From assembly GCA_900544075.1 (NCBI GenBank), contig UQTJ01000016.1, positions 1 through 64,000 on the forward strand: DNA of 64,000 bases. Reading direction: 5' to 3'. The notes beneath the pieces were generated by a model that was not told the origin of the DNA, searched no databases, and saw only the letters and a list, made by a program, of their open reading frames with translations. The stretch's first letter is position 1; the number at the start of each line of letters is the position of its first letter. This stretch comes from an uncultured Bacteroides sp. (GTDB taxonomy: Bacteria; Bacteroidota; Bacteroidia; Bacteroidales; Bacteroidaceae). Position numbers and translations under genes: made by a program. Of the stretch, positions 26,664 through 36,890 are shown in pieces.

Positions 26664-27304
26664 AAGGTTTAGCTCCACATACTCAGCAAGTTTTCGAAGC
26701 TGTTTCCAAACTTGAATGTATAAAGCCATATTTTTTAGTAGGTGGCACAGCCTTGTCATTACAAATAGGTACCAGGCAAAGCGAAGATTTGGATTTTATG
26801 AAATGGAGAAATTCTAAGGATGAGAAAATGGAAGTTACATGGTATCAGATAGAAAAAGAACTTTCTAAAATAGGTGATGTGCAACATAGAGACATTTTAG
26901 ATATAGATCATGTGGAATTTATACTGAATAATGTAAAGTTTTCTTTTTATGCATGTCCAAAATACTCTCCTGTAGATAAACCTGTACACTGTTTGAATAA
27001 TATCAACCTTGCAGATATAAAATCTATTGGCGTCATGAAAATGGAAGTAATGCTACGCAGAAGTAATTTCCGAGATTATTATGATATATATTCCATACTT
27101 AAAGCCGGCATACCTATTTCTGAACTGATTTCATTAACACTTGATTATTCAGGTCATAGAATGAAGTCGAAAAATTTACTTGCTATTCTGACAAACAGCA
27201 CACGATTTACAAGGGATGCACATTTCGAGCAACTTGCTCCAATATATTCCGTAACAGCACAAGAAATAGAGGATTATATAAAATCCCTCCTTCTAAAAGA
27301 CTAA
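26660..27304 (+). CDS. AbiEii/AbiGii-family nucleotidyltransferase toxin
   Basis: A 214-aa protein of the AbiEii/DUF1814 nucleotidyltransferase group. The polymerase-beta-like motif is complete: FLVGGTALSLQIG (G28, G29, T30) followed by RQSEDLDF with D43 and D45, and a third acidic position in VEFILNNVKFSFY. Later KMEVMLRRSNFRDYYDIYSIL is the conserved KL.AL..R...KD..D motif. Members act as type IV toxins or abortive-infection effectors. It overlaps the upstream small gene by 4 bases and ends in a hairpin shared with the sulfatase operon. Confidence 0.82.
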   Translation: MKGLAPHTQQVFEAVSKLECIKPYFLVGGTALSLQIGTRQSEDLDFMKWRNSKDEKMEVTWYQIEKELSKIGDVQHRDILDIDHVEFILNNVKFSFYACPKYSPVDKPVHCLNNINLADIKSIGVMKMEVMLRRSNFRDYYDIYSILKAGIPISELISLTLDYSGHRMKSKNLLAILTNSTRFTRDAHFEQLAPIYSVTAQEIEDYIKSLLLKD

Positions 27305-27343
27305 AAATACCCGGCTGACATTTTAATCATCGGCCGGGTATTT
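27305..27343. terminator. bidirectional terminator
   Basis: AAATACCCGGC and GCCGGGTATTT, an 11-bp stem between the convergent toxin gene and the sulfatase/lyase operon. Confidence 0.8.
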
Positions 27344-27393
27344 AATCAGTGTTTAAATACTATTTAAAAGCTATTTAAAGAAAACTAAATCTA

Positions 27394-28857
27394 TTATTTC
27401 TTATTCTTTTTCCCGGCTTTCTTGCCCTTATATTCAGCATTGTCTTTCTTTCCCATCTTCACACCAGTATCCTTACGCCAAGTTTCAATCTTAGCCATAA
27501 GTTCCTTCACTTTTTCCGGATTTTGGGCTGCGATATTATTGTTCTCGCCCGGGTCTTTTGATAGGTCATAAAGTTCTACACGGTCTTGAAGATAGAAATC
27601 TATCAATTTGTAATTACCGGAACGTACTGCAGTGGAAACATAATCTCCAGTAGAATTCGGACGTTCAGAAGCCTTATGCCAGAAAAGATCTCGACTATCC
27701 AACTGCTTCTGTTTTTTACCGTCGAGCAACGGCTTAATGCTTACACCGTCCAGTTTTGCTTCTTTCGATACTTCCAGTCCACAAATATCTGCCAAAGTAG
27801 GAAGGAGGTCATAACTCACTACTTTCTGGTCCTTAATCTGCTTGCTTTCCTGCCCCGGGGTATGTATTAGCAATGGGACACGTATTCCTCCTTCATAAAG
27901 ATGTCCTTTGCCTGCTTTAAGTGGAGAATTTGTAGTAGCCAGTTCGCGAGGTTTCATTCCACGGTTAGACAAACCACCATGGTCGGATATCAAGACAAAC
28001 ACTGTATTATCATATTGTCCTGTTTCTTTCAATGCTGTTATCATATTGCCCACAGCATCGTCAACAGATTCAATCATAGCGGCATACACTGGATGGTCCT
28101 GCTGTGTTTTAGCAACTCCGGCCTCTTCTTTCTTCAAGGCATCCTCAGAGAGTCCTAACGATTTTACTTTCTTCCTATACTTACCGATAAGTTCCTTTTT
28201 CCCTTCTATAGGCGTATGTACCGCATAGAAACTGCAAACAGCGAAGAACGGTTTATCGTGTTCCTGACGGATATAATCAACGGTCTTTCGTGACATATAG
28301 TCTGTAAGATATTCTCCCGGCTTGGCATCATCCATTCCATAAATAACCAAATCAGGTTTAGTAACACCTTCTTTATTAAACGGAGCAAAATGCGTTCCTG
28401 TGCCACCAGCCTTTCCACCGCCTATGTTAATATCGAAACCTTTATGTTGAGGGAATGTCTTACCATCACTCAAGTGCCATTTACCTATAAAGAAAGTTTC
28501 ATATCCGCCAGCCTTAAAAGGTTCGGCTATGCAGTAGCTATCAGCATCTACCTTACGGTCATCACTCTTAGATGTAGGCTGCATTCTAGCACAATGACGA
28601 CCTGTCATAATGGAATACCTTGAAGGGACACTGCGAGGATAAGCAACGTATGCCTGCGAGAATGTAGTAGATTCGTCAGCCAAACGGTCAATGTTATGAG
28701 TCTCATAAAGTTTTGAGCCGGTGAGCGACAAATCGTGATACCCCCAGTCATCTACTATCACCATTAATACATTAGGTTTATAATTTTGAGCATTAACAGA
28801 CGATGTTCCTAAAGCTATAGTAGAAATCATCCCTAATTTTACAAACATTTTTCCCAT
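27394..28857 (-). CDS. S1-family sulfatase (arylsulfatase A-like), Ser-type
   Basis: Exported sulfatase of 487 aa with a signal peptide (residues 1 to about 24). The metal ligands begin at D36/D37 (VIVDDWG), and the formylglycine motif is S76-V-P-S-R80 in SVPSRYSIMTG, so maturation depends on an anSME. Further motifs are GKWHLSD, YAVHTP and SDHGG, and GHLYEGGIRVPLLI binds near the active site. The C-terminus is Lys-rich. It is third in an operon after the 2-O-sulfatase-like gene and heparin lyase, 4 bases after the lyase stop. A role on heparan/heparin oligosaccharides (for example 6-O) is inferred from the operon; the motifs alone fit many S1 subfamilies. Confidence 0.88.
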   Translation of the reverse strand: MGKMFVKLGMISTIALGTSSVNAQNYKPNVLMVIVDDWGYHDLSLTGSKLYETHNIDRLADESTTFSQAYVAYPRSVPSRYSIMTGRHCARMQPTSKSDDRKVDADSYCIAEPFKAGGYETFFIGKWHLSDGKTFPQHKGFDINIGGGKAGGTGTHFAPFNKEGVTKPDLVIYGMDDAKPGEYLTDYMSRKTVDYIRQEHDKPFFAVCSFYAVHTPIEGKKELIGKYRKKVKSLGLSEDALKKEEAGVAKTQQDHPVYAAMIESVDDAVGNMITALKETGQYDNTVFVLISDHGGLSNRGMKPRELATTNSPLKAGKGHLYEGGIRVPLLIHTPGQESKQIKDQKVVSYDLLPTLADICGLEVSKEAKLDGVSIKPLLDGKKQKQLDSRDLFWHKASERPNSTGDYVSTAVRSGNYKLIDFYLQDRVELYDLSKDPGENNNIAAQNPEKVKELMAKIETWRKDTGVKMGKKDNAEYKGKKAGKKNKK

Positions 28858-28861
28858 TATA

Positions 28862-29947
28862 CTATTTTTTTATAATTTGTGAATAATCTGACAAATAATA
28901 ACATATAGGTTCTTTATTATTATTTATTCTGTAGGCGCCAAATTTAAAGTAATAGCCATGTTTATCGTTTCTCCCTATATACAGTTCTTCATTATCCGAT
29001 AAAACATGCTTTATCCTTTTATCATATTCTTCATTCCACAGAATTTCAACATATAATCTGCCTTTCTCTGCCTCTTCCGATATTTTATCAAAAGAGCTCC
29101 ATTTTACATTTAACTTAAACGTTATCCATCTATTTCTGGGTAGTTTATCAATAGGAAATTGAGATACAATTGCTGAAGTTTTATATATCGTAGAAACAGA
29201 TTTCTCTATAAAGTTAGCATCACATTCCTCTTCCAAATCTGTAATCCACTTTCTATCTGAATTTGCTTTTACGTATAAGTATCCACTTGAAAAACCGACA
29301 GATAACACAGGATGTCCTCCGTGATCGCATTTCCACCCATTTAACACGCCATTCTCATAACCTAGACCTTTAATAAATTTCATTTTTCTAGTTTTTTCAT
29401 ATATTGACACATCCTCCAAACTATAATACTTACCATATCTATCCTCCAAAGCTGTTCTTGTAGGCATACTATGCCACTGAGCAAATATAACATTCACATC
29501 GTTATTTAAGCCATCAGGAATAAACAAACTAAAAGAATGCAGACTTTCACTTCCTTGGGGAATTATACCTTTCCCATCGTAATGAACAATTTGTAAAGCT
29601 TCCATTTGCTTAAACCTAAACTCTGATTTATAATCTGAAGGGGTAGCGTAACAATACGTTAATTCAGCCCTAGAAACCTTCTCTCCCTCTTTAAAACCAT
29701 CAATTAAATTATCATCTTCTTGTAACTCAAATCTATATGCTATTTTATCTTTAAACAATAACGTATCTCTGGAAATTGCATATGGTTTATTTATACCAAT
29801 AGGTATCCATTGACCATCTACAATCTGTGACTCTTCAACCAATTGTTTTCTAATATTCACACGATGAATAATATTCTGTGAAAATGCATTAAATGTTGAA
29901 ACAACAAGAAAACAGAAAAGTAATATATATGTATTCATTTTATTCAT
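28862..29947 (-). CDS. heparin lyase I (polysaccharide lyase family 13)
   Basis: Beta-jelly-roll lyase that cleaves highly sulfated heparin/heparan sulfate by beta-elimination. It is 361 aa with an N-terminal signal peptide ending near residue 23. It matches PL13 heparinase I along its length: GINKPYAIS, AYRFELQEDDN, RAELTYCYATPSDY, VIFAQWHSMPTRT with catalytic-type H159, SGYLYVKANSDRKW, NRWITFKLNVKWS, and near the end YIGRNDKHGYYFKFGAYR. The start overlaps the upstream sulfatase stop by one base (TAATG). It is the strongest functional marker in the window and fixes the substrate class of the operon. Confidence 0.93.
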   Translation of the reverse strand: MNKMNTYILLFCFLVVSTFNAFSQNIIHRVNIRKQLVEESQIVDGQWIPIGINKPYAISRDTLLFKDKIAYRFELQEDDNLIDGFKEGEKVSRAELTYCYATPSDYKSEFRFKQMEALQIVHYDGKGIIPQGSESLHSFSLFIPDGLNNDVNVIFAQWHSMPTRTALEDRYGKYYSLEDVSIYEKTRKMKFIKGLGYENGVLNGWKCDHGGHPVLSVGFSSGYLYVKANSDRKWITDLEEECDANFIEKSVSTIYKTSAIVSQFPIDKLPRNRWITFKLNVKWSSFDKISEEAEKGRLYVEILWNEEYDKRIKHVLSDNEELYIGRNDKHGYYFKFGAYRINNNKEPICYYLSDYSQIIKK

Positions 29948-31500
29948 TAATTTATTCTGTCTTTTTTATAATCTTCCCAATATTCGCGCATCTGCTGTAA
30001 TGCTTTAGAATATTTCTTATCCGAAACAAGATTTACCGTTTCGTTAGGGTCTTTCTCATAATCATACAGCTCTTCTGCATAAATCTTCTCAGGATTTGTT
30101 GTCTTGTTTTTCCAGTCAACCCATACGGTATATCTGTATCTGCTGTCACGTATTGAATATCCCATTTTGTTTACTCTATGATATTGACTTGCAGCATATG
30201 GTTTGAGGGTAATTTCTTTCTTTTCACCTTTAATGACTGACGCAAGACTCTTTCCGTCAGTATGTGAAGGGATCGGAAGTCCGTTAAGTTCGCACAAGGT
30301 AGGATATATATCAAGGAATTCTACAGGATGATTAACTTCACGATGTTTAGAAGAAGGGTCAATGATTATCATCGGCACGTGTGTGGCATGTTCAAAGTTT
30401 GTATGCTTGTTCCACAAGCCATGGTCGCCAAGATGCCATCCATGGTCACCCCACAAAACAATTATCGTATTCTCCAACATGCCTTTCTTTTTCAATGCAT
30501 CTATCACTTTTCCTATCTGTGCATCAGTATAAGATATACATGCATAATATCCATGAATAAGCTCACGCTGTTTGTCCTCAGGCAAGACTACATTGTCTAT
30601 ATCAGAGAAAGATATAAGTTTCGGTATATCTGAATAACTCTGCAACTCACCACATTGATGATAAGCAAAATCAGGACTTCCTTCAGCTTTCTTTCTATAT
30701 TTTGCCAGAGGCATATTGTCACGTTTATACATATCCCAATACTTCTTTGGAGCACAGAACGGAAGATGCGGTTTCTTGAAGCCTACAGCCATGAAAAGAG
30801 GTTTATCAGATTTATAGTCAGCTATGAACTGCACCGCACCTTCAGCCGTTGCACCGTCAAGATATGCATTATCTGGCACGTCGGCACATTCTGTTGTCAT
30901 CTTGATATATTTGAATGCATATTGCTCTGCTTTCTTGTTTTTCAGACCTTTGGATTTTGCTTCTTCAAGGTATTTCTTATAAAGAGCACGTATCTCATCT
31001 CCCTGATAGTGCGCCATAATTGGCTTACCGTACTTTTCATCAAGATACGGTTCTTCATCCATAAACTTATCAGACCATGAAATAACGTCTTTTCCACTGT
31101 CAACACTTCGAGGGTCGAATATCTTACCTATACCTGCCACATGATATCCGTTTTCCTTGAAATACTGAGGTAATGTCACTACATCAGGATTCTTGGAACG
31201 TATCAATGTCTTCAAATCCCAAACCTTTGTATTATCCGGACACATACCGGTAAGAAGACTTGCGCGTGACGGTCCTGAAACTGCCTGCTGACAATATGCA
31301 TTGGTAAACAAAGTGCCCTGTGATGCCAATTCATCCATTACAGGTGTCTGAGCCGTTTTATCACCATAACAGCCCAACAAAGGCTTCATATCATCAACAG
31401 CAATAAACAATACATTTTTCTTTTCCGGATTCGATTCTGCAGCCATAACTGATGCCACAGAAGACAATGCTATGAAAGCACCTGAGAATAATAATTTCAT
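29947..31500 (-). CDS. iduronate-2-sulfatase-like S1 sulfatase, Ser-type
   Basis: A 517-aa sulfatase with a signal peptide (MKLLFSGAFIALSSVASVMA). I chose the ATG at 31500 rather than one 66 bases upstream because it gives the signal peptide. Motifs: VLFIAVDDMKPLLGCYGD, which is characteristic of iduronate-2-sulfatases, the formylglycine motif S75-G-P-S-R79, GIGKIFDP, GFKKPHLPFCAPK and WGDHGWHLGDHG. It is the first gene of the operon with heparin lyase I, which supports removal of 2-O-sulfate from uronic acids of heparin/heparan disaccharides. It diverges from the hybrid regulator. Confidence 0.9.
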   Translation of the reverse strand: MKLLFSGAFIALSSVASVMAAESNPEKKNVLFIAVDDMKPLLGCYGDKTAQTPVMDELASQGTLFTNAYCQQAVSGPSRASLLTGMCPDNTKVWDLKTLIRSKNPDVVTLPQYFKENGYHVAGIGKIFDPRSVDSGKDVISWSDKFMDEEPYLDEKYGKPIMAHYQGDEIRALYKKYLEEAKSKGLKNKKAEQYAFKYIKMTTECADVPDNAYLDGATAEGAVQFIADYKSDKPLFMAVGFKKPHLPFCAPKKYWDMYKRDNMPLAKYRKKAEGSPDFAYHQCGELQSYSDIPKLISFSDIDNVVLPEDKQRELIHGYYACISYTDAQIGKVIDALKKKGMLENTIIVLWGDHGWHLGDHGLWNKHTNFEHATHVPMIIIDPSSKHREVNHPVEFLDIYPTLCELNGLPIPSHTDGKSLASVIKGEKKEITLKPYAASQYHRVNKMGYSIRDSRYRYTVWVDWKNKTTNPEKIYAEELYDYEKDPNETVNLVSDKKYSKALQQMREYWEDYKKDRIN

Positions 31501-31530
31501 ATTAGTTTTTAAGTTTGTTTGTTCTGGATG

Positions 31531-31538
31531 CAAAAATA
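31531..31538 (-). promoter_or_regulatory. candidate -7 box of the heparin-lyase operon
   Basis: On the minus strand TATTTTTG, 31 bases upstream of the chosen sulfatase start. No good -33 box, consistent with a regulator-dependent promoter. Confidence 0.4.
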
Positions 31539-31584
31539 AGGAAGAAGACGTAATATATGGTTTCATTTCTGATATATCAGGTTT

Positions 31585-31592
31585 TATTTTTG
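31585..31592 (+). promoter_or_regulatory. candidate -7 box of the hybrid regulator
   Basis: TATTTTTG, 72 bases upstream of the ATG at 31664 and back to back with the operon's -7 box. Confidence 0.4.
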
Positions 31593-31663
31593 GTTAACCG
31601 TCAAAAAAGGACTTGTTTTAATGGAAGTAATTGGTTTTATTTGTAGAAACAAATTATACAGCA

Positions 31664-34600
31664 ATGAAAACTCTGTTAATATCTATTCTGCTTTTAGGAA
31701 ACATATTTGCGTACATATCAGTAAATGCTACATCGTATACAAACTTGTCTGTAGAAAACGGATTAAGTAATAGAAAAGTATTCTCAACTACAAAGTGCCA
31801 CAAAGGTTACTTATGGTTTGCCACAGAAAGCGGCATAGACAAGTATAACGGAGAAATATTCTCATTATATTCACTGCCATCAGACAATTCATTTCATGTA
31901 GAGAAACCCAAAGGAATCATAACTACAGAAGATGGAACTGTTTACACATTCAGTAAACATTATGTATATTATTATGACGAAGCTGCAGACTGCTTCAAGA
32001 TTTTAGATGAAATCCCTATTTCAAATAAAGAAGTAATTAATTGTATATATTATCATTGTGGTAGTTTGTTTGTAGGTACTACCCATGGATTATATCTGAA
32101 AAGACAAACCGGAGATATCAAGAAAATTGAGCTGAAGGATTTTAAGAATATTATCTGCATAACCGCGCAGGATGAAGAAACATTATGGATTGGTTCCACA
32201 TACGGACTAATCAAACTTTCATGTCCTGATATAATATCAAATACATTCACAGAGAATTTCAATGAAAGAATCCAATCCGTTTATTTTGATAAAAACACTG
32301 AATACTTATGGATAGGAACATTCAATAACGGACTGAAAATATACGATACCCAAAACAATAAAGAAATAGAATTGCCACACAGCAAACTGAACCTGCCTAT
32401 TAGGGTTATTGAACAAACTGACAATACAAATGTATGGGTAGGTATAGATGGTGGAGGTATAGCTGTATTCAACCGCTATACTGTAGAGATGATAAAAAGA
32501 TACTCGACATAAGCTACCGACGATGACAATATCTACTCAAACAATATTTATGATATTCTGTCAACAGAAAACCTTGTATGGGTTACAACATATAATGCCG
32601 GAATAATGGCATTCAATAAGAACAATATAACAACCAACGTTTACAGAAAAAACATCAACACACAAAATACATTAAATGATAATCACGTAAACGCTATATT
32701 AGAAGACTCAAACGGTAATCTGTGGTTCGGAACAAACCAGGGACTCAATCTATATGACACTAAAAAGAAAGAATGGAAAAACTATATTTCAAAAACGTCA
32801 GCCAACAAAGTTATATTGTCAATACATGAGGACAAGAATAAAAGAATATGGGCAGGTGGATATGCCTCAGAGCTTATCTGTATAGATACAAAAAGCAATT
32901 CCATCACACCAATAACTATTGCCAAAAGTCCGATTCGAAGCAAAAACTTTGTTTATTCAATAGAAGAAGATAAAAATGGTGACATGTGGTTTGGAGGTAT
33001 AATAAATGACCTTGTAAAATATAATCCGGAGAAAAAAATATATAAGAGATTTCCTGTAAGAAATATAAATCACATAAATAATATAAGAAAAGACTCATTG
33101 GTCATTGCAACAGGAAACGGTCTCGTTATCCTGGACAAGAAAAGCGAAAAAATAAGAACTATAAATCTTTTTGAATGCAAAGGATATAAAGCATTACATG
33201 CTTATCCTTTTCTGAACAGTGTCACTGAGATTCCTTCCATGTCTGGTAATTTATGGCTTGCCACTGAAGGAGAAGGTATATACATTCTAAATATATATAC
33301 AAATGAGCTGAAGAAAATCTCTACCAAAGAGGGACTCTCATCTGACATTGCATACGGAATAATGACTGACGAGAACGGATACATCTGGGTAAGTACAGAA
33401 TATGGACTTAACAGAATTAATCCACATACATGGAATATTGATATTTTCAACACTTGGAACGGTATTCCTCATAACGCTTTCAATTTCAGAGCATATTGCA
33501 GAATGAAAAGCGGAAACATGATTTGGGGAGGACCGGAAGGAGCTGTAGAGATAAATCCTTACCAAATAAACAAAAATAATAAAGAGACTAATAATCTGCG
33601 GTTTGAAAGTTTCTCATTATTCTATAATAAAGTAACTTCAGAAAGTGATAAATCACCACTTAAATATGGTATTGACAATACCAATGATATAAACTTAAAA
33701 TATAACCAGCATTCTTTTTCATTCGACTTTATCAACCTTACTGAGAGTAAGAATGTAAAAACATTATACACATGGTATCTTGAGGGATTCGACAAACAAT
33801 GGTCTGTTCCATCTTATGAACATAAGGCAACATATACCAATGTGCCTCCCGGTGATTATACATTCAGAGTTAAAGCTCAGCCTTCAGGACATGCCGACGA
33901 CTCGATAACAAGAAATATCAATATACATATTTCAAAGCCTTTCTGGGCTACGGCATGGGCTATGGCCATATATGCACTAATAATCTTATATGTAATATAT
34001 ATGATTGCAAAAGCTTATAAAAACAAACTTGAAGCTAAAGACTCTGACCAAAAGATACGCTTTTTCATAAATATTGCGCATGATATAAGAACTCCACTGA
34101 CGCTTATCAAGGCACCTCTCAATGAAATTGAAGGAGAAAATCTAAGTGAAAACGGTAAATCAGCATTAGTCTTAGCACAAAAGAATACAGAGAAACTGCT
34201 AAGTATGGTCAGCCAGCTCCTTGACTTTCAGAAAATAGAAAGAGAAGCCATGTCGCTGTATGTAGAAGAAACAAATATAAATGACTATATTGAGAATTGC
34301 TTGTCCAGTTTTCAGCTATTGGCTAAAGAAAAGCATATATATATGGATATTAAACTGCCTGAAGAAAAACATACCGGATGGATTGACAGAAAGAAAATAT
34401 CTCTGATTATAGACAACCTGGTTTCCAACTCCATAAAATACACTAATGAATATGGAAATATCTGCATAGAAACAAAGGTTAAGGCAAACGTAATGACCAT
34501 AAACGTAATAGACGATGGTATAGGAATATCACAAGAAGCACAAAAGAAACTGTTCAACCGTTTCTATAGGGCAGACAATACCGCAAACTCAAAAGAGACC

Positions 34601-35578
34601 GGCAGCGGAATCGGACTTATGCTGACTAAAAAAATGGTCACTTTGCACAAAGGAAAAATTACACTGACAAGTAAGGAGAACATCGGTACAACATTCAGTG
34701 TTGAAATACCGATAAACAGAAGTTCATATAATAATAACGAGATTCTATATAAAGAAGAAAGGACAAAAGTACTGACCCAGGATGTTGCGGAAGATGATAA
34801 TACCAACAAACTGAAAATCTTACTTATAGAAGACAACGATGAACTCAGAGACTATCTGTCAAGACTATTGAATAAAAATTATTATGTTATAGATGCTCCT
34901 AACGGTGAAGAGGGACTGGAAAAAATAAAAAAGGAAATGCCGGATTTCATCTTGTCGGATATTATGATGCCTGGTATTTCCGGTATAGAACTATGTAAGA
35001 AAGTAAAATCAGATATTGACACCTGCCACATACCTTTAATATTGCTTACCGCATTATCCGAAAGAGAAGATATAATCAAAGGTATAAATGCCGGTGCCGA
35101 TGATTATCTGACTAAACCTTTCGACTTAAACATTCTCGAAAGCAAGATTAATACAATAATAAAAAACAGAAAACTATTTAGGAAAAAATATATCGACAAG
35201 AGCGCATTCTCATCTGACGAAACGGGAATGAATGATTTGGATAAAAAATTCATGAAAAAGGTCATGTCGTACATTGAAGAAAAAATGGCAAATGAAGATT
35301 TCAGTATAGACAACCTGGCCATTGAAATGGCTATGAGCCGTTCGGTATTCTATAAAAAGATAAAATCACTTGTAGGACAAAATCCACAGGATTTTATAAA
35401 GGATATCAAGATGAAAAAGGCAGCAAATCTTCTTAGAGAGAAGAAATACTCTATCAGTGAGATAGCTTATCTTACAGGATTTCCTAATGCAAAATACTTC
35501 AGTACAGCATTCAAAAAATATTATGGAGTATCTCCAAGCCTATTTAATGAACAGGAAAAAGACAGTTCTTCTATCTGA
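31664..35578 (+). pseudogene. hybrid two-component system regulator interrupted by an in-frame stop
   Basis: One-frame gene of 1304 codons broken only by TAA at 32510-32512 (codon 283). Before the stop: signal peptide and the first blades of the periplasmic two-component beta-propeller (NLSVENGLSNRKVFSTTKCHKGYLWFATE region). After it, the frame continues (DDDNIYSNNIYDILS...LVWVTTYNAGIMAF) through the remaining propeller repeats, a Y_Y_Y domain (TYTNVPPGDYTFRVKA), a TM segment at about 760-785, a His kinase with H806 (IAHDIRTPL), an ATPase, a receiver with D1099 (ILSDIMMPG) and an AraC HTH. Such regulators sense oligosaccharides of the adjacent locus, here heparin/heparan sulfate. As written it cannot make one polypeptide; ATG 32606 could restart a form without the signal peptide. 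Confidence 0.88.
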
Positions 35579-35617
35579 CTTTTATATTTTACTCCATTCA
35601 ATATCTGTTCATCTCAT

Positions 35618-35661
35618 GTTCATTATCCGTTCAGCGAACATTCACTGAACGGACAATGAAC
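35618..35661. repeat. hairpin with 17-bp arms between convergent genes
   Basis: GTTCATTATCCGTTCAG (35618-35634) and CTGAACGGACAATGAAC (35645-35661) are inverted with one mismatch and a 10-base loop. There is no T run, so it may be a Rho-independent-like terminator of weak type or an unrelated palindrome. Confidence 0.65.
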
Positions 35662-35706
35662 TGCTACCAAACAGCAAACAAACACAATCTAAACAAGGTC
35701 TGAAAA

Positions 35707-36180
35707 TTATTTAGATAAGTTTTTCTTTATCTCTTCCAAAAGTCCCTGACAGGCATCTTCCAGTATATCCAGCACATTTTCAAATCCTTGCGCACCGCCA
35801 TAGTAAGGGTCAGGAACATAATCGACCACCTTCGTACGGCAGTAATCTGTCATGCGGCCAATCTTCTTTTCAGATTCTATATCCGGAGCCATATCACGAA
35901 GATTTGATATATTGCGGTCGTCCATACCAAGAATGAGGTCGAAATTATAGAAATCATCTGTGCATACCGGACGCGACAGGTGAGTAAGTCTGTAACCTCT
36001 GCGTGCAGCGTGCATACGCATACGTTCATCTGGCAACTCGCCACGGTGGTATGAACTTGTTCCGGCAGAATCCACTTCTATTTCCTTATCAAGACCTTCT
36101 TTTCTCAAAAGTGTACGCATAACTTCGTCTGCTGTAGCAGAACGGCATATATTACCAAGGCACACAAAAAGTATTTTCAT
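35707..36180 (-). CDS. low-molecular-weight protein tyrosine phosphatase
   Basis: A 157-aa phosphatase with the P-loop C7-L-G-N-I-C-R13-S14 (CX5R-S) at the N-terminus and the catalytic acid in DPYYGG (about residue 127). Full length for the family. In Bacteroidota such enzymes may act on capsule-associated tyrosine kinases, but no kinase gene is near. Its start overlaps the stop of the upstream PHP gene by 4 bases, so the two are cotranscribed and probably coupled in translation. Confidence 0.92.
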   Translation of the reverse strand: MKILFVCLGNICRSATADEVMRTLLRKEGLDKEIEVDSAGTSSYHRGELPDERMRMHAARRGYRLTHLSRPVCTDDFYNFDLILGMDDRNISNLRDMAPDIESEKKIGRMTDYCRTKVVDYVPDPYYGGAQGFENVLDILEDACQGLLEEIKKNLSK

Positions 36181-36887
36181 TTTCCTATATACTGTTTAAA
36201 TCGTTCTACATCGGTATTCATTATCAGTTCTTCAGGGAACTCAGTTTCTGCCAACAGTTGCAGCGCATAGCCATACTCGGCTATATCGAAAGAAATATGT
36301 GCATCGCTTCCAAGAATGACCGGAACTTCGTATTTCTTGCACAATCTCAGTATTTCCAAATTATTGCCTCTTGCTTCCGGCTTGTTGCGACATGGTTTCA
36401 GAGAACTGTTGTTTATCTCTAAAAGCGTGTGATGTTCCTTCGATGCCAGGACCAGAGGCTCAAAATCAAGACTTGCCGTTCCGTCTCCAGGATGGCTGAT
36501 GATATTGATGTATGGATTTGAAATCACATTAACCATACCATTAGTGTTCTGTTCCTTAGTTCCGTGGGTATAACATAGTGAGTGTATTCCTGCAATACGT
36601 ATATCCAGCATTCGGAGATAAAACTCGTCCATGTCTATATTACCGTTGAAATCGGTTATGTTTATCTCCGCACCAAGAAGAAGTTCTATACCATACATTT
36701 GTCTTGGTACGACATGAAGATTGCGGAAATAAATAGGGTCACACGTTCCTGGAATACCTGACGAGTGTTCTGTTATTCCCAATAGTTTCAATCCCTTTGC
36801 TGCTGCCGCCTGTGCCATTTCCTGCAATGTACTGAAAGCATGTCCGCTGGCTATGGTATGGGTATGTACGTCTAATTCTATATTCAT
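36177..36887 (-). CDS. PHP-domain phosphoesterase (YcdX-like)
   Basis: A 236-aa PHP-fold metal-dependent phosphatase. The metal ligands are visible in DVHTHTIASGHAFST (H8, H10, H16), GITEHS, GAEINI, SHPGD and GSDAHI, the standard order for the YcdX/PHP group. The likely reaction is hydrolysis of a small phosphate ester; the substrate is unknown. It is first in a two-gene unit with the low-molecular-weight phosphatase (ATGA overlap). An octamer repeat array lies just upstream of the start codon. Confidence 0.85.
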   Translation of the reverse strand: MNIELDVHTHTIASGHAFSTLQEMAQAAAAKGLKLLGITEHSSGIPGTCDPIYFRNLHVVPRQMYGIELLLGAEINITDFNGNIDMDEFYLRMLDIRIAGIHSLCYTHGTKEQNTNGMVNVISNPYINIISHPGDGTASLDFEPLVLASKEHHTLLEINNSSLKPCRNKPEARGNNLEILRLCKKYEVPVILGSDAHISFDIAEYGYALQLLAETEFPEELIMNTDVERFKQYIGK

Positions 36888-36890
36888 TGT

